64,000 nt of DNA from Saccharothrix carnea (GCF_003014735.1 NZ_PYAX01000004.1:434001-498000), one strand, 5' to 3'; positions 40,831 to 54,152 are shown, counted from the stretch's first letter. The notes: generated by a model not told the origin, from the letters alone. Made by a program: numbers and translations.

Positions 40831-43800
40831 GGCTCGATCCTCCGGTCGGGGTCGGTCGTCGCGTGGTGCAGGTGGTGCAGCACGCGGTCGGCCAGGTGCT
40901 GGGCGGTGGTCGGGGTGAACAGGTCGGTCGCGTAGACGAGGTAGCACGGCACGGGGCCGTCGTCCCGCGGTTCGTAGAAGCTGACGGTCAGCTCGGCCGG
41001 TGTGGTGCCGGTGGGGACGGCTTCGAGCGAGCCCGTGCCGCCTTCCAGGGTCGACAGGACCGCCTTCTCGTGGTGGACGATCATGACCTGCGGTTCGGCG
41101 GGCACCGGCACGTCCGCGTGCTCGAACGCGGCCAGGTCGGTGGCCCGGACGCGGGCCAGCAGCTCGGTGTAGCTGGGGTCGCCCGCGGTGTCGGTGCGCA
41201 GCACGACGCGGTTGGAGAAGCAGCCGACCAGGTCGGCCAGCGCCTCCTCGGTGCGACCGGCCACCGTCGTGCCGATCGGCAGGTCCGTGCCGTAGGGCGT
41301 CAAGGCGGCGGCGACGGCGGCCTGCACCACCATGAACATGCTGGTGCCGGTGCGGGCGGCCAGTCGGTCGATCGCCGCGTGCAGCGAGGCGGGGAGCGTG
41401 AACGGGATGACCTCGGCCGCGTGACGTCCCGGACGCCGTTCACCCCGGTAGGGCAACTCCAGCACGGGCAGGTCGCGCAGCGTGTCGCGCCAGAACGCGT
41501 GCTGCTCGTCCCCCACCGATTCCACGACTTCCCGCGACCACAACGCGTAGTCGGCGTAGGACACCGGCAGCTCGGTCCACTGTGGAGCGTCACCGGCCCG
41601 CCGGGCCGCGTAGGCGTGCTGGAGGTCGCGGAACAGCGGCACGACCGACCACTCGTCCACCGCCAGGTAGCTCATGGTCAGCAGCAACGCCTGCGCGCCG
41701 GACGCGTCCACCACCAGCCGGGCGCGCACCGGCGGGTGTCCGGGCTCCACCGGCGCGGCCGCGAACCCGCGCAACGCCTCGTCCAGCGAGGTCACCCGCT
41801 CGACGTCCAGCGGCGGCACGGGCACGGCACGCTGCCGGTCGCCGTCCAGCACGGTGCGCAGCGGTTCGTGCCGGTCCACCACGTCGGCGTAGGCGGCGAC
41901 GAGAGCGGGCACGTCGAACGGGTCGCGGGCGCGCAACGCCAGCGCGTGGTCCCACACGACCGGACCCCGCTGCACGGGCGCCAACGGCAGGTCCACCGGC
42001 CGGTCGAACCGGCGCAGCCGCGGCCGGGCCGACGTGGCGCCGCCCAGCCGGCCGGCCAGCCCGGCGACGGTCGGCGAGTCGAACACGTCGCGCAACGCGA
42101 TGTCGACCCCGAACACCGACCGGATCTTGCCGACCAGCCGCATGGACGCCATGGAGTGGCCGCCCAGGCCGAAGAAGTTGTCGTGGATGCCCGGCGACAC
42201 ACCGAGGATTTCGGCGAACAGCTCCGCGATCGCCTTCTGCTCCGGCGTCACGGGTCGGTCGTCGCCGGTCAGCGCGGTCCAGTCGGGCCGCGGCAGGGCA
42301 CGGCGGTCGAGCTTGCCGTTCGGGGTGAGCGGCAGCGGGCCGTCCAGGAAGAGCACCGTGGCCGGGACCATGTACTCGGGCAGCCGTTCGGCGACGAACG
42401 CCCGCAGGTCGTCCTCCGTCGAGCCGACCACGTACCCGACGAGCCTGGTCACGTCACCCGTGCGGTCGGCGAGCACGGCCGCCTGCGCCACAGCCGGGTG
42501 CCGGGCCAGGGCGGCTTCGATCTCGCCGAGCTCGATCCGGAAGCCGCGGATCTTGACCTGGGTGTCGACGCGGCCGAGGAAGTCCAGGTTGCCGTCCGCG
42601 CGCCAGCGCGCCCGGTCGCCCGTGCGGTACATGCGGGCTCCGGGCGGCCCGAACGGCGAGGCGACGAACCGGGACGCGGTCAGCGCCGCCTGGCCGATGT
42701 ACCCGCGGGCCAGGCCGCGACCGGACACGTACAGCTCGCCGACCACACCGGGCGGCACCGGCCGGAGCCGGTCGTCCAGCACGTACACGGTGGTGTTGGG
42801 GTCGGGGATGCCGATCGGCACGGCCGTGTCCCACTCCGGCACGGCCTTCCACAGCGTGGAGTTGACCGTGGCCTCGGTGAGGCCGTAGGCGGCGAGCAGG
42901 TTGAGGCGGCCGGCCCAGCGGCCGATCACGTCCGGCGGCACGGTCTCGGTGCCGACCAGGATCGTCGAGCCCGCGGGCAGCTCGCAGTCGGCGGGCAGCG
43001 CGGACACCAGCGACGGCGGCAGGATCATGTGCGTGATCCGCCGGTCGCGCAGGAAGTCGGTCAGCTCGGGACCGGCGACCCGCACCTCGTCCGGCGCGAA
43101 CACCAGCCGTCCCCCCACGCACAGCGCCATGGTCAGCTCGAACACCGCCACGTCGAAGCCGACCGACGCGAACTGCAGCACCCGGCTCTCCGCGGTGAGG
43201 CCCATCCGGTCGATGGCGGTGGCGGCGAGGCTGGCGATGCCCTCGTGCGGCACCACCACGCCCTTGGGCCGGCCGGTCGAGCCGGACGTGTAGATCACAT
43301 ACATCGCCGAGTCCAACGACGACGGTCCACTGTATTCAATAGACACATAGTCGGACTGAGCGAGTTCTTTGCATACAGTATCCGAGTCGAGCAGCACGGC
43401 CTCGACGACCTCGGGCACGGGCGCTGCCTGCGTGGTCACCACCAGCTTGGCGCCGGAATCCTGGATCATGTATGCAATCCGGTCCACCGGGTGCGACAGA
43501 TCGAGCGGCAGGTAGGCCGCGCCGAGCTTCAGCACCGCCAGCACGGTGGCGACCATGTCCGCCGACTTGGGCACCGCCACGCCTACCACGGACTCGTGGC
43601 CGACGCCGCGTGCCGCGAGCAGCCGGGCGATCCGGTCGGACCGCTCGTCCAGCCAGGCGTAGCTGACCGAACGGGCGCGGTCGACCACGGCGACCGCGTT
43701 CGGCCGCGCCGCCACGCACCGGGCGAACATCGTCGTGAACGTCTCCTCCGGTACCTCCCGCGTGGTCCGGTTGAACTCGTCCACCACGCGGCGGCGCTCG

Positions 43801-46800
43801 TCGGGCGCGAGCAGGTCCACCGCGCTCACCGGCGCGGTCGGCTCGGCCAGCACAGCGCCGACCAGCGTGACCAGCCGGGCGCCGAGGCGTTCGACGGTCA
43901 CCCGGTCGAACAGGTCCGTCGCGTACTCCAGCCGGCACACCACCGGACCGTCGACCACCTCGGTGAAGCTGAACACCAGGTCGAACTTCGCCGTCGTGGT
44001 CTCGTGGCCCACCCACGTCACCGGCAGCCCGTCGAACTCCCCCGCGTCACCGCCCCGGCTGTGGTAGCCGACCATCACCTGGAACAACGGGTTGCGCGCC
44101 GCCGACCGGGTCGGGTTGATCCGGTCCACAACGGCCTCGAACGGCACGTCCTGGTGCGAGAACGCGGCCAGCGACGTCTCCTTCACCCGCGCCACCAGCT
44201 CGGCGAAGCCCGGGTCACCGGACAGGTCGGCCCGCAGCACGAGCGTGTTGACGAAGAAGCCGACCAGCTCGTCCAGCGCCTCGTCGGTGCGCCCCGCGAT
44301 CGGCGCGCCCAACGGGATGTCGTCGCCCGCGCCCAACCGACCCAGCAACGCCGCCACCGCGGCCTGCAACACCATGAACATCGACGCGCCGGACGACTGC
44401 GCCAACGCCCGCAGCCCCTCGGTCAGCTCCGCCGGGAACACCACTTCCAGGTCCGCACCGCGGAACGTCGGCCGTCCCGGGCGCGGCCGGTCCACCGGGA
44501 GCTCCAGTTCCTCCGGCGCGCCGGCCAACGCCCGTGCCCAGAAGTCCAGCTGCTCCTCGCCGACGACGTCCAGCACGTTCCGCTGCCACACCGTGTAGTC
44601 CGCGTACTGCACGGGCAACGGCGTCCACCGCGGCGCCTCACCGGCCCGCCGGGCGCGGTAGGCCGTGGCCAGGTCGCGCAGGAACGGCCGGTCGGACCAC
44701 TCGTCGGTGGTGATGTGGTGCAGCAGGATGACGATCAGGTGCTCGTCGGAGCCCGACGACGCGACCGTGACCCGCAACGGCAGCTCGGTGCGCAGGTCGA
44801 ACGGCCGCTCGACCTCGTCCCGCACGATCCCGGGCACCTCGTCCCCGGTGGCCGCACGCACCACCACGGTCGGCGTGACGTCGTGCAGCACCCGCTGGAA
44901 CGGCGTGCCCTCGTGCTCGCCGAACACCGTCCGCAACGCCTCGTGCCGGTCGACCACGTCACCGACCGCGGCGGTGAACGCGGCCACGTCCAGCGGGCCG
45001 TGCAGCGTGAACACCAGCGGGAAGTTGTAGGCGGCGGACGTGCCTTCCATCTGCTGGATCAGCCACAACCGCTGCTGCGCCGACGACAGCGGCAGCTCGG
45101 CGGGCCGTTCGACGGGCACCAGCGGCGGTCGGACCGCTCCGCCGCCGGCACGCGGGGCCAGTTCGGCGACCGTGGGCGCGTCGAACAGGTCGCGGATCGC
45201 CAGTTCCACGCCCAGCGCCGAACGGGCCCGGCTGATCAACCGGGTGGCGAGCAGCGAGTGGCCGCCGAGGTCGAAGAAGTTGTCGTCCACGCCGATCGAC
45301 GGCACGCCCAGCACGTCGGCGAACAGCCCGCACAGCACTTCCTCCGCGCGGTTGCCCGCGGCACGCGAGGAGGCCGCGCCCGCGACCACCGGCTTCGGCA
45401 GTGCCCGGACGTCGAGCTTGCCGTTCACGGTGAGCGGCAAGGCGTCCACCGCCATGATCGCGGCCGGGACCATGTAATCAGGAAGGCTGCGCTTCAGATT
45501 CTCACGCAAGGTTGCGGTTTCCACCGCAGCCACCACATAACCGATGAGCCGCTTCACCCCGCCGGGACCGGCGTCCACGACCACCGCGGCGTGCGTGACG
45601 CCGGGCTGGGCCGCCAGCGCGGACTCGACCTCGCCCAGCTCGACCCGGTAACCGCGGATCTTGACCTGGTCGTCGGTGCGGCCGAGGAAGTCCAGGTTGC
45701 CGTCCCGGCGTGCGCGCACGAGGTCGCCCGTGCGGTACATGCGGGTGCCGGACGGGCCGTACGGGTCGGCGACGAACCGCTCGGCGGTCAGGCCGAACCG
45801 GTCGTGGTAGCCGCGGGCCAGGCCGACACCGGCGATGTAGAGCTCACCGGGCGAACCGGGCGGCACCGGCCGCAGGTGCGCGTCCAGCACGTACGCCCGC
45901 GTGTTCCAGATCGCCTTGCCCACGGTCGCCGTCGCACTGTCCTCTGTGGACGCGCCGAGCGTGTTGATCGTGTACTCGGTGGGCCCGTAGAGGTTGTAGC
46001 CGTACGTGCCGGGCGTCTCGCGCAGCCGCTGCCACACCGATTCCGGCACGGCCTCGCCGCCGAGCAGCACCAGCGCGGGGACGTGACCTTCCAGCAGCCC
46101 CTCCTCGATCAGCAGCTGCGCGTACGTCGGGGTCACGTTGACCACGTCGATCAGGTGCTCGTCGCAGTAGGCGACCAGGGCCGCCGCGTCCCGGCGCAGC
46201 TCCTCGTCGCACACGTGCACCTCGTGGCCCTCGACCAGCCACAGCAGCTCTTCCCACGACATGTCGAACGCGAACGACACGGTGTGCGCGATCCGCAGCC
46301 GACGTCCGCCTGCCGCCGCGATGGCAGGTGCGAAGATCGCCTGCTGGTGGTTGAGCTGCATGTTCGTCAGGCCGCGGTACGGCGTGACGACGCCCTTCGG
46401 GCGGCCGGTCGAGCCGGACGTGTAGATCACGTACGCCGGGTGGTCCAGCGAGAACCTCGGCCACTCGACGGTGTCCGGCACGCCGCCGAGGTCCAGGTCG
46501 TCGGCACCCGGATCATCGAGGCACAGCGCGTCCGGCACCAGCCCGACCGCCGTGGTCGACAGCACGCACAGCGGCTTGGTGTCCTCGATCATCAGCAGCA
46601 GCCGGTCGGCCGGGTGGTCGAGGTCGAGCGGCAGGTAGGCGGCGCCGGTGCGGAGCACCGCGAACAGCGCCACCACCATCTCGGTCGTGCGCGGCAACGC
46701 CAGCGCGACCACCCGCTCGGGCCCCGCGCCCCGGCTGATCAGCAACCGGGCCAGCGCGTCGATCCGGTCCTGCAGCTCGGCGTAGGTGAGCCGCTGGTCG

Positions 46801-49800
46801 CCGAACACGAGCGCGGTGGCGTCCGGCGTCCGGCGTGCCTGGGCGGCGAGCAGGTCGGCGATCGTCTCGGTGACCACCGGGTTGGCGCTGGCGTCCCACT
46901 CGGCGGCCACCGCGCGCCGTTCGTGGTCGGGCAGCACGTCGAGCGTGCCGACCAGCGCCTCCGGTGAGTCGACCAGGCGTTCCAGCACGGTGGTGTACCG
47001 GGTGAGCAGCGCCCGCGCCGCCTCGGCGGTGAAGATGTCCGGACGGGACGCGAGGGTGACGCGCGTGCGGGCGCCGGGCGTGATGATGAGCGTCAGCGGG
47101 AAGTGCGTACCGTCCACGTTGGACACGTCGAGCACGCCGTGCCGGGACGCCAGCTCGCCCTGCCGGTCGTCGCCGTCACCGGTGCGCAGCACGAACAGCG
47201 TGTCGAACAGCTGCCGGTGCCCGGCCTCCCGCTGGATCTCGCCCAGGCCGACGTGCTCGTAGGACATGAGCGCGGTCCGCTCGGCCTGGACGCGCCGCAG
47301 CAGTTCCAGCACGGTCTCGCGGGGGTTGATCGCGATGCGGGTGGGGATGGTGTTGAGGAACATGCCGATGACGTGCTCGACGCCGTCGACCTCGACCGGG
47401 CGGCCCGCGACGGCGGTGCCGAACACGACGTCGCCGCGGCCGACCTCGCTCGCCAGCACCATCGCCCACGCGGCGTTGAACACGGCGTTGGCGGTCAGGC
47501 CGTGCTGCCGGGCCTGTGCCCGGACGCGGTCGGTCAGCTCCTCGGTCAGCTCCTGGTGGAACTCGGCCGGGATGACGGGCTCGCGGGACCGGTCCGCGGG
47601 CGCGACCAGGGTCGGCTCGCGCAGGCCGGACAACGCGGTGCGCCACGCGCGCAGCGCGGCGTCGTGGTCCTGCCGGGCCAGCCACGCCAGGTAGTCGCGG
47701 TAGGAGCCGGGCGGCGGCAGTTCGGCGTCGAGGTCGCGGTACAGCTCCAGCAGCTGCTCCAGGAACAGCCACGCCGACCAGCCGTCCCACAGGATCAGGT
47801 GGTGGGTGATGACGAGCCGGTCGCGGCCGTCCGGCAGCCGCAGCACCAGGAACCGGCACAGCGGCGGCGCGGCCAGGTCGAACCGCTCGCGCCGGTCGGC
47901 GGCCAGCAGCTCGGGCACGTCGGCGTCCTCGGCCTCGACCACGCGCAGCGGGATCTCCAGGCCGGACGCGATGAACTGCACCGGTGACGGCACGCCGTCG
48001 CTGGTGAACCCGGCGCGCAGGCTCGGGTTGCGGTCCAGCAGCGCGGCACCCGCGCGGCGCAGCCGGTCGACGTCCAGCCGGCCGGCGAAGTCCATCGTCT
48101 CCTGGGAGAGGTAGACGTCGAGCGCGCCGGTGTCGTAGCTGGCGTGGAAGTACAGGCCCTCCTGCAACGGCGAGAGCGGCCACACGTCCTCCGCGTCGGG
48201 CAGCGCGGCGCGGTGGTCGTCGGTCAGCACGAGCAGGGGCGCGTCGGCGGCAATGTCCGCCGTGGTCTCGACGGCGGCGAGGGCGGCGACCGTGCGGTGT
48301 TCGAACACGTCACGGGGGCTGATCCCGATGCCGAGCCCGCGTGCCCGGCTGGAGACCGCGATGGACGTGATGCTGTCGCCGCCGAGCACGAAGAAGTCGT
48401 CGTCCACGCCCAGGTCGGCCAGGCCGAGGACGGCGGCGAACACCTCGCACAGCAGGCGTTCCCGGTCGGTTTCCGGCGCACGGCGTTCGGTCTTCGCGAG
48501 CGTCGGCGACGGCAGCGCGTTCTGGTCGAGCTTGCCGCTCGGGGTGAGCGGGAAGTCCGGCAGCGCGACGACCGCGTGCGGCACCATCGCGGCGGGCAGG
48601 GCGTCGGCGATACCGGCCCGCACCGCGTCGAGGTCGACGTCGGCCGGTGTCACGTACGCCAGCAGCCGGCCGTCCCGGGCGATGACCGCGGCCCTGGCCA
48701 CGCCGGGCAGCGTCACCAGCGCGGACTCGACCTCGCCCAGCTCGATCCGGTTGCCGCGCACCTTGACCTGCCGGTCGGTGCGGCCGAGGTAGACGAGCAC
48801 GCCATCGGCGCGGCGCACCACCAGGTCACCGGTGCGGTACAGGCGTTCGCCGGGCGCGCCGAAGGGGTTGGCGACGAAGCGCTCGGCGGTGAGCGCGGGC
48901 CGGCCGTGGTAGCCGAGGGCGAGCTGGACGCCCGCCAGGTACAGCTCACCCGGGACGTTCACCGGCACCGGCCGCAGGAACGGGTCGAGCACGTGCGCCT
49001 GCGTGTTCCAGACGGGGCGGCCGATCGGCACGGCCGGGTCCGGTGCGCCGTCGTACTCGAAGTACGTGACGTCGACGGCGGCCTCGGTGGGGCCGTAGAG
49101 GTTGTGCAGCGGCACGCCGGTCAGCTCGCGCCACCGGGCGGCCACGTCACCGGTCAGCGCCTCGCCGCTGCTGAACGCGCGGCGCAGGCTCGTCGACCAC
49201 GCCGTGTCCTCGTGCACGTCGGGCACGGTCAGGAACGCGGCCAGCATGGACGGCACGAAGTGCAGCGTGGTGACGCGTTCGCGGCGGATCAGGTCGGCGA
49301 GGTAGGTGGGGTCGCGGTGGCCGTCCGGCTTGGCGAGCACGACGGCCGCGCCCTCGCACAGGGCCCAGAAGAACTCCCAGACCGAGACGTCGAAGCTGGA
49401 CGGGGTCTTCTGGAGGACGCGGTCGTCGGCGGTGAGGCCGTATTCGTGCTGCATCCACGCCAGCCGGTTCACGATCGCGCGGTGCGTGACGACGACGCCC
49501 TTGGGACGCCCGGTCGAGCCGGAGGTGTAGATCAGGTAGGCGGGCTGGTCCGGGCGCGGGGTGGGCAGGTCGACCGCGGGTGTTTCGGTGTCGACGCAGT
49601 CCTCGGGCTTGATCACCGTGGTCGCGCCGGAGTCGGCGAGCATGAACTCGATCCGGTCGGCCGGGTAGTCGAGGTCGAGGGGCAGGTAGGCGGCGCCTGC
49701 CTTGAGCACGCCCAGCAGGGCCACCATCAGCTCGGCGGACCGCGGCACGGCGACCCCGACGACGTCGTTGCCGACGAGCTTGTGCGCCAGCGCGGTGGCG

Positions 49801-52800
49801 CGGCGGTCGAGTTCGGCGTAGGTGAGGGTGGTGTCGCCGTAGACGACCGCGGTGGCGTCGGGGGTGCGGGCGGTCTGGGCGGCGATCCGGCTGACGAGCG
49901 TGCCCGCGGGCACGTCGGCTCCGGTCGCGTTCAGCTCGGCGAGCCACCGGGCTTCGGTGTCCGGGACGAGGTCGAGGCTCGCGACCGTGCGGTCGGGGGT
50001 GGTGGCGAACGCGGACAGCAGTCGGACGAGCCGTTCGGCCAGGGAGGCGACTTCGGCGTCGGCGAGGCGGTGCTTGAGGCGCAGTTCGATGCGGTCGCCG
50101 GGCAGCACGATGAGGGCGAGGGGGTAGTGGACCTGGTCGCGGATCTCGACGTCGTCGACCACGTCGGGGAAGTTCTCGACCACGACGAGGGTGTCGAACA
50201 GCTCGCCGTGCCCGGTGACCCGCTGGATCTCGGCCAACCCGAGGTACTGGTGGTCCAGCAGCCGTGCTTGTTCGCTCTGGAGGTGCTGGAAGACCGTCGC
50301 CAGGCTGTCCGCGCCACGCCAGCGCTGCCGGACGGGGACCGTGTTGATGAACAGGCCGACCGCGTTCTCGATGCCGGGCACTTCGGCCGGGCGGCCGGCC
50401 ACGGTGGTGCCGTAGACGACGTCGGCCCGCCCGGTGAGGCCGCCGAGCAGCAACCCCCAGGCACCGTGCAGGACCGTGCTGAGCGTCAACCCACGCCTAC
50501 GCGCCTCACCGGCGACTGCCGCACTCAACTCCGCGGGCAACCGCACCCTGTGCTGCCCGTGCCGCGGCGACACCTCGAACCCCGCCACCGGCACCGCTTC
50601 GCGGGCGTCCCCTCCCAGGGGCCCCCTGCTTTGATCCTGCCGGCGGGGACCGACGATTTCGGTTGTGGTGGGTGGGGTTGTGGACAGGTGGGAGATCTTG
50701 GTCGGCTCGTCCACGTCGAACAGGGCGGCGCGCCAGGCGGATCGGGCCGCGTCACGGTCACGGGTCGCCAGCCACGCGAAGTAGCGACGGTGGTCGACCC
50801 GGTCCACCCGGCCGCCCACCAACTCGCGCCGCAGCAGGCCGACCGACCACCCGTCCAGCAGGATGTGGTGCAGGGTCAGCACCAGTCGGTCGCCGTGGCG
50901 GGCGGCGCGCATCAGCGGTGGGTGGGCCAGGTCGAACGGCTCGGCACGTTCGGCGGCCAGCACGGCTTCGATGTCGTCCGTGGCCGGGTACTCGCGCCAC
51001 GGCAGCGTCAACGCCTCCGCGATCACCTGCTCCACGCGCCCGCGATCGGTCTGGCGGAAACCCGCGCGCAGCAACGGGTGCCGGTCCAGCAGTCCCTGCA
51101 CCGCCTCGCGGTCGACGTCCAGGCTCAGCACTTCCTGCACCACGTACGAGTCGTCCGCGTCGTACTGCGCGTGGAAGAAGAAGCCCTCCTGCAACGGTGA
51201 CGCGGGCAGCACGTCGGACGAGAACCCCTCAAGAGGAGCCTCGGCGCCAACGGCACGGGCGATCCGGGCCAGCCCGGCGACGGTCCGGTGCTCGAACACC
51301 TCGCGCGGCGTGAACTCCAGGCCCGCCGCACGGGCCCGCGACACCAGCTGCATCGTGACGATGCTGTCGCCGCCCAGCTCGAAGAAGTTGTCGTGGATGC
51401 CGGGCGTCAGCCCCAGCACCTCCGACACCAGGTCCACCAACGCCTGCTCGACCGGGTTCGTGGCCGGCGCGTCGCCACCCAGCGCGGTCCAGTCCGGCTC
51501 CGGCAGCGCCGCCCGGTCCAGCTTGCCGTTCGGCGTCAACGGCAACGGCCCGGCCACGGGCACCACGACGGACGGCACCATGTACTCCGGCAGCACGGCG
51601 GCGACGTGCTCGCGCGCGTCGACGGGCGAAGCCGACCCGACCACGTACGCGACGAGCCGCTTCACCCGCCGGTGGTCCTCCCGCACCAGCACGGCGGCCT
51701 GCGCGATCGCGGGGTGCGCCATGAGCACGCTCTCGACCTCGCCCGGCTCGATCCGGAACCCCCGGATCTTCACCTGGCCGTCCGACCGGCCCAGGAAGTC
51801 GAGGTTCCCGTCCGCACGCCACCGCGCACGGTCACCCGTCCGGTACATCCGGGCACCCGGACCGGCGAAGGGGTCGGCCACGAACCGCGACGCCGTCAGC
51901 CCCGCCTGCCCCTGGTACCCCCGCGCGAGCCCGCGCCCACCGACGTACAGCTCACCCTCGACACCCACCGGCACCGGCCGCAACGCCGAGTCGAGGACGT
52001 AGCAGCGGGTGTTCGGGTCGGGCACGCCGATCGGCACCGGCCCCGTCCAGTCCGGCTGGGCGGGCCACAACGTCGAGTTCACCGTCGCCTCGGTCAGGCC
52101 GTACGCGGCGACGACCCGCAACCGCCGGGCCCACCGGGCGATCAGCTCGGTCGGCACGGTCTCCGTGCCCACGATCAGCACCGCGCCCTCGGGCAGCTCG
52201 CACTCCGGCGGCAGCGCGGCCACCAGCGACGGCGGCAGGATCATGTGCGTGGCCTCGTGCGCGGCGATGTAGGAGGTCAGCTCCTCGCCCGCGACCCGCC
52301 GGTGCGACGGCACGACGACCGCCCGCCCGCCGACGCCCAGGGACATGCACAGGTCCCACACGGCCACGTCGAACCCGACCGAGGCGAACTGCACGACCCG
52401 GCTGTCCGGCGTGATCCCGATCCGGTCCAAGGCCGTCGCGATCAGGCTGCCGATGCCCTCGTGCGTCACCACGACACCCTTGGGACGCCCGGTCGAACCG
52501 GACGTGTAGATCACGTACGCGGCCTGGTCCAGCGCGATGTCCAGCCCGAGGTCGGAACCGTCGTCGGGCAGGTCGAACCGGGTCTCGGGGGTGATCACCA
52601 GCCGGGCGCCCGCGTCGGCGACCATGTAGTCGACCCGGTCGCGCGGGTGGTCGAGGTCCAGCGGCAGGTAGGCCGCGCCCGCCTTCATCACCGCGAGCAG
52701 CGTCACGACCAGCTCGACCGACCGGGGCAGGGCCACGCCCACGACGTCCTCGGCGCTCACGCCGGACGCGATGAGCGCACGCGCGAGCCGGTTCGCGGCG

Positions 52801-54152
52801 GCGTTCAGCTCGGCGTAGGTCAGCGACTCGTCCTCGCACACCACGGCCACGGCGTCCGGGCGCAGCGCGGCCTGGCGTTCGAACGCACCCGGCCACGTCA
52901 CCTCGTCCACCTCGCGCGGCGACGTGCCGAACTCGAGCAGGACCGCCCGCTCGTCGTCGTCCACCAGGTCGATCAACGCCACCGGCTGGTCCGGGCCGGC
53001 GTCGAGCACGCGCAGGAACCGGCGCTGGTGGTCGGCCAGTTCCCGGGGCGTGCACACGGCGGCGTTCGCCTCGAACGTGACGACGAGCCGACCGTCCGCG
53101 CGCTGGAGGAAGGACGTGGTGAGGTCGTTGACGGGACCCAGCGACAGCATGTGGAACGCGGGGTCGAGGTCGGCGAACCCCATCTCCCGGCCGAAGCCCA
53201 GGTAGTTGATCGTCGGTCCGACCAGCTCGGGGATGCCGTCGCGCAGGCCGAGCTCGCGGGCCAGGTCCTCACCGCGGTAGGCGCTGTGCGGGAGGACTTC
53301 GCGGATCTCGCGGTCGACGGCGGCGACCAGGCCGGTGATGGTGCTGTCCGGCCGCACGGTGACGCGCAGCGGCAGCACGGTGGACGACATGCCGGGCGTG
53401 ACGCGGCTGACGGCGTCCCGCCGACCGGTCACCGGCATCGCCAGCACCAGGTCCGACGCGCCGGTGACGCGGTGGGTGTAGGCGGCGACGGCGGCGATGA
53501 CCTGCCGCGAGGTCAACGGGTTCGGCAGCTCGACGGTGCGGCGGACGACCTCGCGCACCTGCCCGGCGGCCCGCGGCACGAGCCGCACCGGCTCCGGGTG
53601 GTCGGCCATCTTCGCGTGCCAGAACGCCCGGTCCGCCTCGCGCGCGGGGGACTCGCGGTAGGCGAGGTCGGCGTCCACCAGCGCCTGCACGGGCTTCGGC
53701 CGCGGCTCGGCGGAACCCTCGTACAGCGCACCGGCCCGCTGGCTGATCAGCACGCAAGCGTAGGCGTCGACCACCAGGTGGTGGTAGCGCTGGTACCAGA
53801 GCACGTGGTCGTCGGCGATGCGCAGCAGCGCGTGGTGGAACAACGGGCCGTGCGCAATGTCGGTCAGCCGCGCCAAGTCGTCGTCCATCCACGCGCGCGC
53901 GTCGGCGAGCGAGTCGAACGACAGCAGCGTCACGTCGGTGGTCGGCGGGACCGGGACCTGGCCGTCCTCGGTGAACCGGACGTGCAGCGCGCCCGTCTCG
54001 CCGATGGTCTGCCGGACGGCCACCAGCAGGCGGTCGTGGTCGACCGGGCCGCGCAGCTCCAGGTACCAGGCCACGTTGTAGACGGGGTTGTCGGGCTCCA
54101 GCTGCTGTGCCAACCAGACACCCGTCTGAGCACCGGTCAAGGGCAGCACCAT
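40827..54152 (-). CDS. Four-module siderophore NRPS ending in a degenerate condensation domain
   Basis: 4,441 residues from ATG 54152 (GGGAAGG upstream; the frame is open 19 codons more). Order with rough positions: C1 (1-430; HHLVVDA ~125), A1 (450-900), T1 (LGGDSI ~929), C2 (960-1400; HHILLDG ~1097), A2 (1430-1880), T2 (LGGDSI ~1925), C3 (1960-2430; HHLILWDG ~2120), A3 (2450-2930), T3 (LGGHSL ~2962), C4 (2985-3440; HHITTDE ~3147), A4 (3470-3960), T4 (LGGHSM ~3996), C5 (4030-4441). Specificity codes read by eye: A2 DVWHFSLVDK, the Ser code; A3 DMENLGLINK, the code known for N5-hydroxyornithine; A1 DVWIIGAVNK and A4 DVFILGAVNK, alike and unassigned. C5 has SY in place of the catalytic HH; there is no thioesterase or epimerase. 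Product probably a hydroxamate siderophore; N-terminal C1 resembles EntF-type acceptors of an acyl starter. Confidence 0.93.
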   Translation of the reverse strand: MVLPLTGAQTGVWLAQQLEPDNPVYNVAWYLELRGPVDHDRLLVAVRQTIGETGALHVRFTEDGQVPVPPTTDVTLLSFDSLADARAWMDDDLARLTDIAHGPLFHHALLRIADDHVLWYQRYHHLVVDAYACVLISQRAGALYEGSAEPRPKPVQALVDADLAYRESPAREADRAFWHAKMADHPEPVRLVPRAAGQVREVVRRTVELPNPLTSRQVIAAVAAYTHRVTGASDLVLAMPVTGRRDAVSRVTPGMSSTVLPLRVTVRPDSTITGLVAAVDREIREVLPHSAYRGEDLARELGLRDGIPELVGPTINYLGFGREMGFADLDPAFHMLSLGPVNDLTTSFLQRADGRLVVTFEANAAVCTPRELADHQRRFLRVLDAGPDQPVALIDLVDDDERAVLLEFGTSPREVDEVTWPGAFERQAALRPDAVAVVCEDESLTYAELNAAANRLARALIASGVSAEDVVGVALPRSVELVVTLLAVMKAGAAYLPLDLDHPRDRVDYMVADAGARLVITPETRFDLPDDGSDLGLDIALDQAAYVIYTSGSTGRPKGVVVTHEGIGSLIATALDRIGITPDSRVVQFASVGFDVAVWDLCMSLGVGGRAVVVPSHRRVAGEELTSYIAAHEATHMILPPSLVAALPPECELPEGAVLIVGTETVPTELIARWARRLRVVAAYGLTEATVNSTLWPAQPDWTGPVPIGVPDPNTRCYVLDSALRPVPVGVEGELYVGGRGLARGYQGQAGLTASRFVADPFAGPGARMYRTGDRARWRADGNLDFLGRSDGQVKIRGFRIEPGEVESVLMAHPAIAQAAVLVREDHRRVKRLVAYVVGSASPVDAREHVAAVLPEYMVPSVVVPVAGPLPLTPNGKLDRAALPEPDWTALGGDAPATNPVEQALVDLVSEVLGLTPGIHDNFFELGGDSIVTMQLVSRARAAGLEFTPREVFEHRTVAGLARIARAVGAEAPLEGFSSDVLPASPLQEGFFFHAQYDADDSYVVQEVLSLDVDREAVQGLLDRHPLLRAGFRQTDRGRVEQVIAEALTLPWREYPATDDIEAVLAAERAEPFDLAHPPLMRAARHGDRLVLTLHHILLDGWSVGLLRRELVGGRVDRVDHRRYFAWLATRDRDAARSAWRAALFDVDEPTKISHLSTTPPTTTEIVGPRRQDQSRGPLGGDAREAVPVAGFEVSPRHGQHRVRLPAELSAAVAGEARRRGLTLSTVLHGAWGLLLGGLTGRADVVYGTTVAGRPAEVPGIENAVGLFINTVPVRQRWRGADSLATVFQHLQSEQARLLDHQYLGLAEIQRVTGHGELFDTLVVVENFPDVVDDVEIRDQVHYPLALIVLPGDRIELRLKHRLADAEVASLAERLVRLLSAFATTPDRTVASLDLVPDTEARWLAELNATGADVPAGTLVSRIAAQTARTPDATAVVYGDTTLTYAELDRRATALAHKLVGNDVVGVAVPRSAELMVALLGVLKAGAAYLPLDLDYPADRIEFMLADSGATTVIKPEDCVDTETPAVDLPTPRPDQPAYLIYTSGSTGRPKGVVVTHRAIVNRLAWMQHEYGLTADDRVLQKTPSSFDVSVWEFFWALCEGAAVVLAKPDGHRDPTYLADLIRRERVTTLHFVPSMLAAFLTVPDVHEDTAWSTSLRRAFSSGEALTGDVAARWRELTGVPLHNLYGPTEAAVDVTYFEYDGAPDPAVPIGRPVWNTQAHVLDPFLRPVPVNVPGELYLAGVQLALGYHGRPALTAERFVANPFGAPGERLYRTGDLVVRRADGVLVYLGRTDRQVKVRGNRIELGEVESALVTLPGVARAAVIARDGRLLAYVTPADVDLDAVRAGIADALPAAMVPHAVVALPDFPLTPSGKLDQNALPSPTLAKTERRAPETDRERLLCEVFAAVLGLADLGVDDDFFVLGGDSITSIAVSSRARGLGIGISPRDVFEHRTVAALAAVETTADIAADAPLLVLTDDHRAALPDAEDVWPLSPLQEGLYFHASYDTGALDVYLSQETMDFAGRLDVDRLRRAGAALLDRNPSLRAGFTSDGVPSPVQFIASGLEIPLRVVEAEDADVPELLAADRRERFDLAAPPLCRFLVLRLPDGRDRLVITHHLILWDGWSAWLFLEQLLELYRDLDAELPPPGSYRDYLAWLARQDHDAALRAWRTALSGLREPTLVAPADRSREPVIPAEFHQELTEELTDRVRAQARQHGLTANAVFNAAWAMVLASEVGRGDVVFGTAVAGRPVEVDGVEHVIGMFLNTIPTRIAINPRETVLELLRRVQAERTALMSYEHVGLGEIQREAGHRQLFDTLFVLRTGDGDDRQGELASRHGVLDVSNVDGTHFPLTLIITPGARTRVTLASRPDIFTAEAARALLTRYTTVLERLVDSPEALVGTLDVLPDHERRAVAAEWDASANPVVTETIADLLAAQARRTPDATALVFGDQRLTYAELQDRIDALARLLISRGAGPERVVALALPRTTEMVVALFAVLRTGAAYLPLDLDHPADRLLLMIEDTKPLCVLSTTAVGLVPDALCLDDPGADDLDLGGVPDTVEWPRFSLDHPAYVIYTSGSTGRPKGVVTPYRGLTNMQLNHQQAIFAPAIAAAGGRRLRIAHTVSFAFDMSWEELLWLVEGHEVHVCDEELRRDAAALVAYCDEHLIDVVNVTPTYAQLLIEEGLLEGHVPALVLLGGEAVPESVWQRLRETPGTYGYNLYGPTEYTINTLGASTEDSATATVGKAIWNTRAYVLDAHLRPVPPGSPGELYIAGVGLARGYHDRFGLTAERFVADPYGPSGTRMYRTGDLVRARRDGNLDFLGRTDDQVKIRGYRVELGEVESALAAQPGVTHAAVVVDAGPGGVKRLIGYVVAAVETATLRENLKRSLPDYMVPAAIMAVDALPLTVNGKLDVRALPKPVVAGAASSRAAGNRAEEVLCGLFADVLGVPSIGVDDNFFDLGGHSLLATRLISRARSALGVELAIRDLFDAPTVAELAPRAGGGAVRPPLVPVERPAELPLSSAQQRLWLIQQMEGTSAAYNFPLVFTLHGPLDVAAFTAAVGDVVDRHEALRTVFGEHEGTPFQRVLHDVTPTVVVRAATGDEVPGIVRDEVERPFDLRTELPLRVTVASSGSDEHLIVILLHHITTDEWSDRPFLRDLATAYRARRAGEAPRWTPLPVQYADYTVWQRNVLDVVGEEQLDFWARALAGAPEELELPVDRPRPGRPTFRGADLEVVFPAELTEGLRALAQSSGASMFMVLQAAVAALLGRLGAGDDIPLGAPIAGRTDEALDELVGFFVNTLVLRADLSGDPGFAELVARVKETSLAAFSHQDVPFEAVVDRINPTRSAARNPLFQVMVGYHSRGGDAGEFDGLPVTWVGHETTTAKFDLVFSFTEVVDGPVVCRLEYATDLFDRVTVERLGARLVTLVGAVLAEPTAPVSAVDLLAPDERRRVVDEFNRTTREVPEETFTTMFARCVAARPNAVAVVDRARSVSYAWLDERSDRIARLLAARGVGHESVVGVAVPKSADMVATVLAVLKLGAAYLPLDLSHPVDRIAYMIQDSGAKLVVTTQAAPVPEVVEAVLLDSDTVCKELAQSDYVSIEYSGPSSLDSAMYVIYTSGSTGRPKGVVVPHEGIASLAATAIDRMGLTAESRVLQFASVGFDVAVFELTMALCVGGRLVFAPDEVRVAGPELTDFLRDRRITHMILPPSLVSALPADCELPAGSTILVGTETVPPDVIGRWAGRLNLLAAYGLTEATVNSTLWKAVPEWDTAVPIGIPDPNTTVYVLDDRLRPVPPGVVGELYVSGRGLARGYIGQAALTASRFVASPFGPPGARMYRTGDRARWRADGNLDFLGRVDTQVKIRGFRIELGEIEAALARHPAVAQAAVLADRTGDVTRLVGYVVGSTEDDLRAFVAERLPEYMVPATVLFLDGPLPLTPNGKLDRRALPRPDWTALTGDDRPVTPEQKAIAELFAEILGVSPGIHDNFFGLGGHSMASMRLVGKIRSVFGVDIALRDVFDSPTVAGLAGRLGGATSARPRLRRFDRPVDLPLAPVQRGPVVWDHALALRARDPFDVPALVAAYADVVDRHEPLRTVLDGDRQRAVPVPPLDVERVTSLDEALRGFAAAPVEPGHPPVRARLVVDASGAQALLLTMSYLAVDEWSVVPLFRDLQHAYAARRAGDAPQWTELPVSYADYALWSREVVESVGDEQHAFWRDTLRDLPVLELPYRGERRPGRHAAEVIPFTLPASLHAAIDRLAARTGTSMFMVVQAAVAAALTPYGTDLPIGTTVAGRTEEALADLVGCFSNRVVLRTDTAGDPSYTELLARVRATDLAAFEHADVPVPAEPQVMIVHHEKAVLSTLEGGTGSLEAVPTGTTPAELTVSFYEPRDDGPVPCYLVYATDLFTPTTAQHLADRVLHHLHHATTDPDRRIEP

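Noticed and set aside
40863..46967. Very long plus-strand open frame (about 2,000 codons) opposite the NRPS
   Set aside because: Low-complexity Arg/Gly/Val/His composition and exact antisense position to a recognisable NRPS; open only because third-position GC removes stops. The same holds for frames at 32820-36176, 51288-55310 and 11124-13430.
40827..54152. Straight assignment of the product as erythrochelin
   Set aside because: Module number, Ser at module 2 and hydroxyornithine at module 3 agree, but A1 and A4 codes differ, there is no epimerase and the terminal C domain lost its His.
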